Shown here: positions 9,645-17,280 of the stretch, one piece after another
Position numbering within the stretch: the stretch's first letter is position 1
How the letters are laid out: each line of letters begins with the position of its first letter
NCBI GenBank assembly: GCA_945905765.1
Contig: CAMDPZ010000011.1
Span: 1 to 44,404 of the forward strand
Direction of reading: 5' to 3'
From: Nitrospira lenta
GTDB lineage: Bacteria; Nitrospirota; Nitrospiria; Nitrospirales; Nitrospiraceae
Length of the DNA: 44,404 nt
Translations under genes and position numbers: made by a program
The notes under the pieces: model-generated
The model's input: the letters and a program-made list of their open reading frames with translations, nothing else
What the model was told of the DNA's origin: nothing
The model's database searches: none

Positions 9645-9753
9645 CGGCTTCACACCAGCACACAGCCAACGATTTCTACGATTTGCTTCTGCGCGTAACT
9701 CACTCCGCCCGTCGAACGTGCACCGCTTCTCTTTTCTTATTTCTCCACAACCA

Positions 9754-9838
9754 GGGCTTGGGAGCGGGGCGTCTCCGAATGCGCGCGTCCAACGAGGGCC
9801 TTCTGAGGCCGCGCGTTGCGCGAGCCCCCACCCCTTAC
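9754..9838. repeat. Type II palindromic repeat, copy 1 (incomplete outer arm)
   Basis: Contains TGCGCGCGTCCAACGAG, a short loop near TTCTGA, and GCGCGTTGCGCGAGC. The same block arrangement recurs at 9847-9962 and 10490-10579. Its outer arms (GGGCTTGGGAG on the left) pair poorly on the right, so it looks partly eroded. The gene-free stretch 9645-9957 holds only this element and the next one. Confidence 0.65.
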
Positions 9839-9846
9839 ACAACGAG

Positions 9847-9962
9847 GTAGGGCTTGGGTGTGTTTCGATTGCGCGCATTGAGGGAGCACCGCCCATAATT
9901 TTCTCATTCAATCATTCTTGCGTGCGCACTCAGCGAGCACGGAAACACTCCCAGGCCCTACC
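9847..9962. repeat. Type II palindromic repeat, copy 2
   Basis: Outer arms GTAGGGCTTGGGTGTGTTTC (9847 on) and GGAAACACTCCCAGGCCCTA (to 9960) pair over about 20 bp with few mismatches. Inside are GCGCGCATTGAGGGAGCAC and GTGCGCACTCAGCGAGCAC, then a loop near TAATTTTCTCATTC. The TAG stop of the SnoaL-like gene is formed by the terminal CTA at 9958-9960. Confidence 0.8.
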
Positions 9963-10350
9963 CCATCACCGCCGACCCATGATGATGTATCAGCAACCAC
10001 TCGTCTCCGATCCTCTCGAAAAGATTCGTGGCTAATACCTGCGCCTCCTGCGGCTCCTCGGATTGATGGGAGGTGATGTGCTCCACGCAGACGACCCAGG
10101 CCATATCGCCTGCCACCTGCACCATCACGTCACTGAGCTCGAACGTCATCGAAAAGGTGTTATTGAAGATCAAGACCCAGGAGTCGCGGACCGCAGGCCA
10201 GTCCGACCGCAACGACCAGCCGGGATGGATGCAGGTCACGTATTCCTGATGCGCCCAGACCTTATCCATCTCGTTAATATCGAGGTTGCCAAACGCGGTA
10301 TAAAATGCGTGGTTCGCTTTGTTCACTTCTTCGATGCGTTTTTCCAGCAT
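9958..10350 (-). CDS. SnoaL-like / DUF4440 (NTF2-fold) protein
   Basis: A 130-aa single-domain protein of the NTF2-like cone fold. It has the typical helix-rich start (EVNKANHAFYTAFGNLDINEMDKVWAH), a YVTCIHPGW segment lining the pocket, WPAVRDSWVLIFNN, and paired strands FELSDVMVQVAGDMAWVVCVE and ATNLFERIGDEWLLIHHHGS. Members of the family act as ketosteroid-isomerase-like enzymes, as ligand binders or as domains with no known role; nothing here identifies the substrate. The ATG follows a CAAGGAGT-type ribosome site. The end of the gene runs into a type II palindrome that supplies its stop codon. Confidence 0.88.
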   Translation of the reverse strand: MLEKRIEEVNKANHAFYTAFGNLDINEMDKVWAHQEYVTCIHPGWSLRSDWPAVRDSWVLIFNNTFSMTFELSDVMVQVAGDMAWVVCVEHITSHQSEEPQEAQVLATNLFERIGDEWLLIHHHGSAVMG

Positions 10351-10435
10351 GAGGACTCCTTGCCTAAGAAAAGTGCCGTATCATACTGCAATCACCGAAA
10401 AAATGGCGAGAGACGAGAGGACGGACTGTAACCTT

Positions 10436-10604
10436 GCAGGCTGCTCAAAAAGCCTGTCAGCAAGGCCGCCGAGGCTTCTCTCTCTAAGAGGGTAGCTTGG
10501 TCGATCCTCGATTGCGCGCGTCGAACGAGCACCTTCCGAGCGTGCGCGTTCCGCGAGCAGGAGGACGACCAGGCTACCCTTTCCTTCCTTTTTCAGCCGC
10601 CTGC
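10436..10604. repeat. Type I palindromic repeat, copy D, interrupted by a type II element
   Basis: The ends GCAGGCTGCTCAAAAAG (10436) and CTTTTTCAGCCGCCTGC (to 10604) match the type I termini, as does CAGCAAGGCCGCCGAGG. The usual core with GGCGTACCC is absent; in its place sits the type II palindrome at 10490-10579. The last codons and the TGA stop (10593-10595) of the EamA gene lie inside the right terminus. Confidence 0.8.
10490..10579. repeat. Type II palindromic repeat, copy 3, nested in a type I copy
   Basis: Outer arms GGGTAGCTTGGTCGATCCTC (10490 on) and GAGGACGACCAGGCTACCC (to 10579) pair almost perfectly. The centre TGCGCGCGTCGAACGAGCAC and GCGTGCGCGTTCCGCGAGC matches copies 1 and 2. 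Confidence 0.82.
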
Positions 10605-11498
10605 CCGCGTGGAGGTTTGCCGATCGACCACCCAGACCCCTGCCAGAATCAGCGCGATGCCGAGGATTTCGTTCGTGCCCACCGGTTCTTTCAGGAGCAC
10701 AGCGGACAGGACGATGGCTGCGACAGGAGTCAGGTTGCCCAGGACCGACGCGCGCGACGGCCCAATGCCCTTCACGCCGAACAGCCAAGCCTGTTGCGCG
10801 ATGGCCGTGGCAAAGAGAACCAGATAGCCCAGCGCCATCCAATCTGCCTGCGTCACGGACCCGAGCCCCGCATCCAGCATCTTACGATCCGTCCACAAGA
10901 GAGGAATTTGCAACACGGTAGCGACGAGCAGGGTCGTCCAATTGACGGTAAGGGCCGAATGGCGCTCCATAAGCTGTCTGCTGCCGATACTATAGAGAGC
11001 CCAGCTCGCCACGCCGAGAAAGACCAGCAGGCTGCCGAGCAGCGGCTGATCGCCCGCTGCTTGAAATCCCGCCACTGACACCAACGCCACCCCCGCAAAT
11101 GAGAGGAGGCCGCCGGCCCAAACGGCACGTAAGGGAACATCTTGAATCAAGAGAGCCGAGAGCAGCGCTGTCACCACAGGACTCGCTCCGATGATCACCC
11201 CGCCCACGGCCCCGCTCACATATTTGAGGCCCATGAGAATGAGGAGGTGGTTGCCCAAGACGCCAAGCCCGAGCAGTCCCAGTAAACGCAGATCCGCCCT
11301 GGTCAGCTTGGCCAAGGTGCCCTCCTGCCACCACCAGGTCGTCACGAGAATTGCCAACCCGCCGATGTCCCGCAGGACCGATGCCTCGACGGCAGAGAAG
11401 GACCCGAGGGCCATTTTCTGCGCCACAATCGAACCGCCCCAGAGGGCCGCAGCGAGCAGGACCGATCCGTAGGCCAGGCTGTTGGAGGAAGTGGTCAT
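10593..11498 (-). CDS. EamA/DMT-family transporter
   Basis: A 301-aa inner-membrane protein with ten predicted helices in two EamA repeats (about 8-140 and 150-290). It has the usual family marks: a small-residue first helix (LAYGSVLLAAALWGGSIVAQ), SVLRDIGGLAILVTTWWW, and in the second half ASVLGNLTPVAAIVLSAVLLKEP and GIALILAGVWVVDRQ. Such proteins export or exchange small metabolites; the substrate cannot be read from sequence. A possible promoter TTGACG-N17-TATCCC lies just upstream on the minus strand. The C-terminus (TRAGG) is encoded within the terminal inverted repeat of a palindromic element, suggesting the original end was altered. It is divergent from the M32 carboxypeptidase. Confidence 0.9.
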   Translation of the reverse strand: MTTSSNSLAYGSVLLAAALWGGSIVAQKMALGSFSAVEASVLRDIGGLAILVTTWWWQEGTLAKLTRADLRLLGLLGLGVLGNHLLILMGLKYVSGAVGGVIIGASPVVTALLSALLIQDVPLRAVWAGGLLSFAGVALVSVAGFQAAGDQPLLGSLLVFLGVASWALYSIGSRQLMERHSALTVNWTTLLVATVLQIPLLWTDRKMLDAGLGSVTQADWMALGYLVLFATAIAQQAWLFGVKGIGPSRASVLGNLTPVAAIVLSAVLLKEPVGTNEILGIALILAGVWVVDRQTSTRAGG

Positions 11499-11650
11499 GT
11501 CCTATGGGGATACAATCGTTTCTGTCTGCCGTCAAGGAGTTATTGTCTGTGCGGCCAGTTTGAAAACGAGGTAGTCCGTTGCGTAGACTACAGAGCCGGA
11601 TAGAACGAGACACGATCATAGCCTGACGATTTCTGGAGGAACCCCCTACC

Positions 11651-13183
11651 GTGAAGACCCTCAAGACCGTAGAAGATTTGACGACCAGACTCTTGGAGAT
11701 CCAGCGCATTAACAGCGCCGCCTCTCTCCTCTCGTGGGATCAGGAAACTTACATGCCGGCTGGTGGAGGCGAAGCCCGCGCCGAACAGATTTCAACGCTC
11801 CAAGGGATCGCCCACCAGAAACTTGTCTCCCCGGAGATTGAAGGGCTGCTCGCCACCTGGATCGATCCCCAGACCGGCGCCATCCAGGATAGCCCTGGGG
11901 ATGCCTGGGATGAGCCCTCGCGATCCCTGCTCCGCGAAGTATGGCGGGACTATAGCCGCGCCAAAAAGCTGCCCTCCGATTTCGTCATCACACTCAGCCG
12001 GGAATGTTCGCTGGCGCAGCAAGTCTGGGCCGAGGCGAAGAAGGCGAGCAACTTTGCCCTGTTCCTGCCGAACCTGCGCACGATCCTGTCGCTCAAAAAG
12101 CAGGAAGCCCAATATCTCGGCTACAAGGACTCGCCCTACGATGCGTTACTGGATGTCTACGAGCCAGGCTCGACGATCGCCGAGCTCCGTCCCCTCTTCG
12201 CCCAGGTGAAGGCGCGGCTCGTTCCATTGCTGCAAAAGATTCAGAACAGTCAGACTCAGGTCGACGACTCGGTGCTCTTTCGCAGCTACGATACAACTCG
12301 GCAAATGGAATTCGGCCGGTTGGTCTTGATCGCCATGGGCTATGACTTCGAACGGGGCCGCCTGGACCTGTCCGCGCACCCCTTCACAACTTCCTTCCAC
12401 CCGACAGACGTGCGCGTCACCACGCGCGTCTTCGAGCACGACCTGCAATCCTGCCTCTTCAGCTGTATCCATGAAGGAGGCCATGGCCTCTACGACCAGG
12501 GTCTCGATACTCGTTATTTCGGAACGCCGCTGGGCGAATCGGTCTCGCTCGGGATTCATGAAAGCCAGTCGCGCATGTGGGAAAACTGCGTGGGCCGCTC
12601 GCGATCCTTTTGGCGCTTCTTTTATCCCCTGCTGCAACAGACCTTTCCGCAGCAATTGGGCGCGCTCGACGGTGAGCAATTCTATGCCGCGATCAATCGC
12701 GTGAAGCCCTCGCTGATTCGTGTCGAAGCCGATGAGCTCACCTACAACCTCCACATCATGCTGCGGTTCGAAATCGAACAGGATCTCATCGAAGGCAGGA
12801 CCAAGCCGGAAGACTTGCCGGGGATCTGGAACCAGAAGATGCAGGACTACCTGGGCATCCGCCCCTCGAACGACGCGGAGGGCGTGTTGCAAGACGTCCA
12901 TTGGTCCTTGGGAGCTTTCGGCTACTTCCCGACCTACACGCTGGGCAACCTCTACTCTGTCCAATTCTACGAACAGGCCAAGCTGGAGATTCCACGGCTG
13001 GAAGAGAATATATCGGCAGGACAACTATTGGAGTTGCGGCGCTGGCTCGAACAGAAGATTCACCGCTGGGGCCGGATGTTCACGCCGGATCACCTAGCCC
13101 AACGAGTCACGGGCAAGAGCCTCGACCCGGAACCCTTCTTGTCCTATGTAGAGAAAAAATACGGCGAGATCTACAAACTCTAG
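11651..13183 (+). CDS. Carboxypeptidase Taq-type, M32 family metallopeptidase
   Basis: Cytoplasmic zinc carboxypeptidase that removes C-terminal residues (not proline) from peptides. The 510-aa length is typical of M32. The active site is HEGGH (His274-His278), followed by HESQSRMWEN with Glu304 as the third metal ligand; HPFTTSF, the substrate-pocket block upstream, and YNLHIMLRFEIEQDLIEG and GYFPTYTLGN downstream are also family blocks. GTG at 11651 is the start, with GGAGGA 10 bases upstream. A possible promoter TTGCGT-N16-TAGAAC lies at 11579-11606, overlapping a GTAGTC...GACTAC inverted repeat (11571-11591). The gene stands alone and is followed by a type I palindrome. Confidence 0.97.
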   Translation: MKTLKTVEDLTTRLLEIQRINSAASLLSWDQETYMPAGGGEARAEQISTLQGIAHQKLVSPEIEGLLATWIDPQTGAIQDSPGDAWDEPSRSLLREVWRDYSRAKKLPSDFVITLSRECSLAQQVWAEAKKASNFALFLPNLRTILSLKKQEAQYLGYKDSPYDALLDVYEPGSTIAELRPLFAQVKARLVPLLQKIQNSQTQVDDSVLFRSYDTTRQMEFGRLVLIAMGYDFERGRLDLSAHPFTTSFHPTDVRVTTRVFEHDLQSCLFSCIHEGGHGLYDQGLDTRYFGTPLGESVSLGIHESQSRMWENCVGRSRSFWRFFYPLLQQTFPQQLGALDGEQFYAAINRVKPSLIRVEADELTYNLHIMLRFEIEQDLIEGRTKPEDLPGIWNQKMQDYLGIRPSNDAEGVLQDVHWSLGAFGYFPTYTLGNLYSVQFYEQAKLEIPRLEENISAGQLLELRRWLEQKIHRWGRMFTPDHLAQRVTGKSLDPEPFLSYVEKKYGEIYKL

Positions 13184-13240
13184 ACAAGTGGCAAGAACCC
13201 GCCGAAACTGGGAGCGAATCCCCCCATTGCCTCTGACCTA

Positions 13241-13367
13241 GCAGGCTGATCAAAAAGATCGTCCAGCAAGGCCGCAGGCGAGTCGAAACCGAAGGCGTAC
13301 CCTCAGGGGCACGTTGAGGATTTCGATGAGCCGAGAACGATGCTGGCGGTCTTTTTCAGCAGCCTGC
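13241..13367. repeat. Type I palindromic intergenic repeat, copy C
   Basis: Ends GCAGGCTGATCAAAAAG (13241) and CTTTTTCAGCAGCCTGC (to 13367). The core differs from copies A and B at only a few positions (GAAGGCGTACCCTCAGGGGC). It lies between the convergent M32 gene and the 13379 gene, where the long stem with T- or A-runs at both ends could terminate transcription from either side. Confidence 0.88.
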
Positions 13368-13378
13368 TCGGCCAGAGA

Positions 13379-13942
13379 CTAATAACCCATCGCGACATTC
13401 AGCTTAGCCAGCACAGGAGGAGGCAGCGTGAACTCCGCCTGCACCTCGATCCGGGACGGCACCAGGAGCGTCGTATGGAAAACGATATCGCGGATCGGGA
13501 TTTTGAATTCAGGATCCTGAGGCGTACTCAATTCGACTGACTCGACCGACTGGGTGATCTGACCGCTATCCTGCGGCCCATAGACCGTCACGACCGCCTT
13601 CAAAATCTCCACGATCTTCTCGTTCGTTTCGACCCCTTCGACATGTTTCTCCAGCCAGGGAATGACCTCTTCCCTGGCCTGATCTGAAAGAGTGAAGTTT
13701 TCCACCCGCTCCTTCCGGCGCAGTGAAGTCAGGTCGTTATCCAGATCCTTGCTGAAGGCCCCATAGGCGAACCGGAAGAATTCGAAGTGAAAGCCCTTGA
13801 AGCCCTTGCCGAACATTTGCAGTTCGCACAAAAAGCAGAGCTGCTGCAGCTTCACGTCGCTAAGCAAGCCGTGAGGCTCCGTCAGATGCAACACATAAAG
13901 GAGAAGAGCCCGGTCGACCGTAATCTGATTGGGTTTCCGCAT
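13379..13942 (-). CDS. Panacea/YwgA-like protein (tentative)
   Basis: A 187-aa soluble protein. The first 80 residues have the look of the Panacea (SocA/DUF4065) and YwgA fold: a helix ALLLYVLHLTEPHG, the LQQLCFLCELQMFGKG segment, then FHFEFFRFAYGAFSKDL, matching the hallmark F-x-x-(Y/R)-x-YGPFS pattern with Ala for Pro, and a following LTSLRRKERVENF. Panacea domains neutralise diverse toxins; YwgA-type proteins are of unknown role. No partner toxin is adjacent, and the C-terminal half (beta-rich, EVQAEFTLPPPVLAKLNV) is not typical. The assignment rests on pattern only. Confidence 0.6.
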   Translation of the reverse strand: MRKPNQITVDRALLLYVLHLTEPHGLLSDVKLQQLCFLCELQMFGKGFKGFHFEFFRFAYGAFSKDLDNDLTSLRRKERVENFTLSDQAREEVIPWLEKHVEGVETNEKIVEILKAVVTVYGPQDSGQITQSVESVELSTPQDPEFKIPIRDIVFHTTLLVPSRIEVQAEFTLPPPVLAKLNVAMGY

Positions 13943-14101
13943 GCGCTAGTGCCTCGCTCGTTCCGTGTTTGGGCCTGCGCACTATAAACAGCGCGGAAGA
14001 TCTCCGTCAATTCCGCGTCTCCGTCTCCGCTCCGGTTCAACGCCCCCTTGACCGGTTGGACCAGTTTCGTCTTTAATGGGCTCCGTTCGGAGGCTAGCGG
14101 T

Positions 14102-14536
14102 ATGGCGAATACGCATGTGAAAGAAATGAAGGCGCTCAAGGAGCACCTGGGCAAGCATCAGCTCAAACTCACCCGCCAGCGGGAATTGATCCTGAGCGCG
14201 TTCCTTCGCCAAGAACATATTACGGCAGAAGCCATGTATCACCAGCTGGCCAAGTCCGATCCTCACTTGGGGCTCGCCACCATCTACCGGACGCTCAACC
14301 TGTTTTGCGATGCGGGCCTGGCGCAGGCCCGCCACTTCGGCTCCCAGACGCAATATGACAATATCGCGCACAAGGGCCACCACGATCACCTCATCTGCAC
14401 CGGCTGCCAGAAAATCGTGGAATTTGAGAACGAAGAGATCGAGCGGCTCCAAGAAGAAATGGCCAGCAAGAACGGATTCACCATCACCACTCACCGGCTT
14501 GAGCTCTACGGTCTCTGCTCCCGCTGCCGCCATTGA
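14102..14536 (+). CDS. fur: Ferric uptake regulator family protein
   Basis: Metal-sensing winged-helix repressor. The 144-aa product has the DNA-binding half (LTRQRELILSAFL, HITAEAMYHQLAK, GLATIYRTLNLFCDAGL with the recognition helix at about 57-67) and the dimerisation half with HHDHLICTGCQKIVEF. His93, His94, His96, Cys99, Cys102 and the C-terminal pair Cys139/Cys142 make up regulatory and structural metal sites as in Fur and PerR. ATG at 14102 is chosen because CGGAGG (14088-14093) is correctly spaced; an upstream in-frame start lacks a site. It is immediately upstream of the Fe(III) transporter, which favours Fur over PerR or Zur, though sequence alone does not prove the metal. Confidence 0.93.
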   Translation: MANTHVKEMKALKEHLGKHQLKLTRQRELILSAFLRQEHITAEAMYHQLAKSDPHLGLATIYRTLNLFCDAGLAQARHFGSQTQYDNIAHKGHHDHLICTGCQKIVEFENEEIERLQEEMASKNGFTITTHRLELYGLCSRCRH

Positions 14537-14554
14537 CGAACCGGCTTTTTTTTA

Positions 14555-14579
14555 GTATCATCTTGATACGGCTTATCAA
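14555..14579 (+). promoter_or_regulatory. Candidate Fur operator upstream of the Fe(III) transporter
   Basis: Two overlapping dyads: GTATCA-TCT-TGATAC (14555-14569) and TTGATA-CGGCT-TATCAA (14563-14579). They recall the overlapping 7-1-7 hexamer architecture of Fur boxes and precede the binding-protein gene by about 25 bp. A run of eight T just before (14546-14553) may end fur transcription, though no strong stem is visible. Confidence 0.45.
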
Positions 14580-14604
14580 TTTCAATTACATGAGGACTCC
14601 TCTT

Positions 14605-15645
14605 ATGTTATTCACCTGCTCCCTGCCAACATTACGCCGGACGATCCTCGCTGGTCTCATGTTCTTCGTTGTCGCCGGGCTCCTGGCGCCCTACGCCCAA
14701 GCAGCCGACAAACTCACGATCTACTCCGGCCGGGGGGAACGGCTCATCAAACCGGTCCTCGATGCCTTTACGGCAAGCACCGGCATTCAAATCGAACTCC
14801 TCTCCTCCGGCACGACGGAATTGGTCAATCGGCTGAAGGCGGAAGGCGATCGCACCTCGGCAGACCTCCTGATCACCAACGACGCAGGCAGCTTGGAGCT
14901 GGCCCGGACCGCTGGCCTCCTTCGCCCCTTGAACATGCGGGAAGTCGAACGGGCCATCCCGGCGCAATTCCGCGCCCCGGACAATGCCTGGGTCGGGCTC
15001 TCCGGACGGTTCTGGATCGTCGTCTACAATACCTCGCTAGTGAAGCCGGATCAGGTGAAGTCGCTCCTCGACCTCGCCGACCCGAAATGGAAAGATAAGA
15101 TTGCCATTCCGAATTCCGGCAGTGAATATCTGCAGGCCGGCGTGTCGGTCATTCGCGCCACCCATGGAGACGAAAAGACCAGACAGTTCCTGCAGGGCCT
15201 CAAGGCCAACGCTGACGGCCAGGTCTATCAGAAGAGCTCGCAGATCGTGGATGCCGTCGCCAAGGGGCAGGTCGCGCTGGGGATCGTGAATCACTACTAC
15301 ATCTACCGTCACCTCGCCACACAGCCCAATGCACCGATCGCCGCCTTGATGCCGGATCAATTTGAGGGCGGCATGGGGGCCATCATGAACGTCGCCGGCA
15401 TCGGCATCGTCAAGTCGACCAAACATTTGGATAGCGCCAAGCTCCTCGTCGAATTCCTGGTCGCCCAAGCAGGACAGAAATTATTCGCGGACCTCGACAA
15501 GGAATATCCCCTTCACCCGGATGTGAAAGCGGACCAGGCCCTCGTGGAGCGGAAGAGCTTCCGTGCCGCCTTGGTTCCCCTCACCAAGCTGGCGGAATTG
15601 CGCGAGCCGACCCTCACACTGATCGAACAAGTGGGTCTCCGGTAA
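14605..15645 (+). CDS. fbpA: Fe(III) ABC transporter, periplasmic substrate-binding protein
   Basis: Binds ferric iron in the periplasm and delivers it to the permease. The 346-aa product starts with a cleavable signal peptide (TILAGLMFFVVAGLLAPYAQA, cut before ADKLTIYSG). The mature part follows the FbpA/FutA transferrin-like fold: LTIYSGRGERLIKPV, SADLLITNDAGSLELA, GRFWIVVYNTS, and LGIVNHYYIYRHL, which includes the adjacent tyrosines that usually ligate iron. ATG at 14605 is preferred over 14590 because GAGGA (14592-14596) is spaced correctly for it. It is the first gene of fbpABC and lies just behind fur. Confidence 0.95.
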   Translation: MLFTCSLPTLRRTILAGLMFFVVAGLLAPYAQAADKLTIYSGRGERLIKPVLDAFTASTGIQIELLSSGTTELVNRLKAEGDRTSADLLITNDAGSLELARTAGLLRPLNMREVERAIPAQFRAPDNAWVGLSGRFWIVVYNTSLVKPDQVKSLLDLADPKWKDKIAIPNSGSEYLQAGVSVIRATHGDEKTRQFLQGLKANADGQVYQKSSQIVDAVAKGQVALGIVNHYYIYRHLATQPNAPIAALMPDQFEGGMGAIMNVAGIGIVKSTKHLDSAKLLVEFLVAQAGQKLFADLDKEYPLHPDVKADQALVERKSFRAALVPLTKLAELREPTLTLIEQVGLR

Positions 15646-15663
15646 CTCTCGAAGGAACCCACC

Positions 15664-17247
15664 GTGAGCACGATTCGCCAACAGCTTGCCTCACCGCTGC
15701 AACTCCTTGCCCTCGCCACTGCGGGCCTCATCCTGCTGCCGCTTGGCTATGTCACGGCACAGGCCCTCTCGGCCGATCCGGCAGTCTGGAGCCGTTTATG
15801 GAGCACCCGCATTCCCGAACTGCTATTCAACACCGTCTCTCTAGCCGCCAGCGTAGCAGTCATCACGCTCTTCCTGGGCGTCTCAACCGCCTGGCTGGTC
15901 ACGCGCACGGAATTCCCCGGCCGCAGACTGTGGGAGGGCGCCTTGGTCCTTCCGTTGGCCATGCCGACTTACGTCCTGGCCTATGTCTATTCCTATCTTT
16001 TAGGATTCGGCGGTCCGGTCGAACATCTCTGGCAACTGCTGGCAGGCCCTCAAGCCAGGATCTTCTCTCCCCATAGCTATTGGGGCGCGACGCTCGTCAT
16101 GGCCTTAGATACCTTTCCCTTCGTCTATCTCCTCAGCCGGAGCGCCCTCCTCAGCATGAACGTCTCATTCGAAGAGGTGGCGCGGGCCAGCGGCGCCTCC
16201 CGCCTCTCGACCCTTTGGCGCGTGACCCTGCCCTTGATGCGCCCCTCGATTGCCGCCGGGGTCGCCCTCGTCATCTTGTATGTCGTGTCGGACTTTGGCG
16301 CAGTCTCTTTGCTTCGCTACCAGACCCTCACCTATGCCGTGTTTCAGCAGATGACCGGACGGTCCGACAATACGGCCGCGAGCATCTTGAGCCTCTTGCT
16401 GGTTGCCCTTGCGCTGATTTTCCTGATCACTGAACGGTGGTTCCGGCAACGGAGCCGGTTCTACCAAACGACCGGCCGCTACAGAGCTCCGCAACGGCAT
16501 CAGTATGGCTGGCTCGGCACGATCGCCATCACCAGCTATCTCGGGCTGATCGTCGGTGCGGCTTTCGCGCTTCCAGCCTCGCTCTTAATTCAATGGAGCC
16601 TGTCTCCCGAAGCGCAAGCGACGCTCGATAGCCGGTTTTTTGGATTTGTCTGGAACAGCGGCCTCCTGGCCGCCAGCGCCGCTACCGGCGGGGTCTTGAT
16701 CGGCTTGCCGCTCGCCTACCTGGCGAGCCGCCGCCCAACCCTGCTGAACGTGGGTTGCCTGCAGGCAGCCTATGCAGGCTATGTGCTGCCGGGCCCGGTG
16801 GCGGCATTGGCCGTCCTCGTCCTCTTTACCAAACTGGCTCCCGTGTTCTACGGCTCGGTCCTGATCCTCATCGTGGCCTACGTGATCCACTTTCTCCCGG
16901 CCGGCCTTCAATCGCTGGAGCCGGCGCTTCAGCAAATTACCCCGAACCTGGAAGAAGTCTCTCGCACGCTGGGCTTTGGCATGCGGGCGACCTGGCGGCG
17001 AGTGACGCTGCCCCTGGTCCGCAATGGATTTGTCGTTGCCTGGGTCTTGATGTTTCTGCAAACGATGAAGGAATTGCCTGCGACCCTCTTATTGCGACCG
17101 GTGGGGTTCGACACCCTGGCCATTCGCGTCTGGATGGAAGCGAGCGAAGAATACTTTCAGCTCGCCGCCCCCGCCGCGCTCCTCATTGTGTTACTAAGTC
17201 TCCCGGCATTGGCCTTGTTAGTCTCAAAAGATTGGCGCGCCGCCTAA
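15664..17247 (+). CDS. fbpB: Fe(III) ABC transporter, fused permease
   Basis: Inner-membrane channel of the ferric-iron transporter. The 527-aa protein is a tandem of two binding-protein-dependent permease domains with about twelve helices, as in FbpB/FutB/SfuB. Each half has an EAA-type coupling loop: EVARASGASRLSTLWRVTLPL in the first and EEVSRTLGFGMRATWRRVTLP in the second (given as overlapping short blocks). GTG at 15664 has GAAGGA eight bases upstream. The gene begins 18 bp after fbpA and ends 33 bp before fbpC, consistent with one operon. Confidence 0.95.
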   Translation: MSTIRQQLASPLQLLALATAGLILLPLGYVTAQALSADPAVWSRLWSTRIPELLFNTVSLAASVAVITLFLGVSTAWLVTRTEFPGRRLWEGALVLPLAMPTYVLAYVYSYLLGFGGPVEHLWQLLAGPQARIFSPHSYWGATLVMALDTFPFVYLLSRSALLSMNVSFEEVARASGASRLSTLWRVTLPLMRPSIAAGVALVILYVVSDFGAVSLLRYQTLTYAVFQQMTGRSDNTAASILSLLLVALALIFLITERWFRQRSRFYQTTGRYRAPQRHQYGWLGTIAITSYLGLIVGAAFALPASLLIQWSLSPEAQATLDSRFFGFVWNSGLLAASAATGGVLIGLPLAYLASRRPTLLNVGCLQAAYAGYVLPGPVAALAVLVLFTKLAPVFYGSVLILIVAYVIHFLPAGLQSLEPALQQITPNLEEVSRTLGFGMRATWRRVTLPLVRNGFVVAWVLMFLQTMKELPATLLLRPVGFDTLAIRVWMEASEEYFQLAAPAALLIVLLSLPALALLVSKDWRAA

Positions 17248-17280
17248 TAAATAGGATGCCAAAGGAAGGATTGTGACTCT

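Noticed and set aside
12146-13024. 292-aa minus-strand frame
   Set aside because: Antisense to the M32 carboxypeptidase, which has its full active site.
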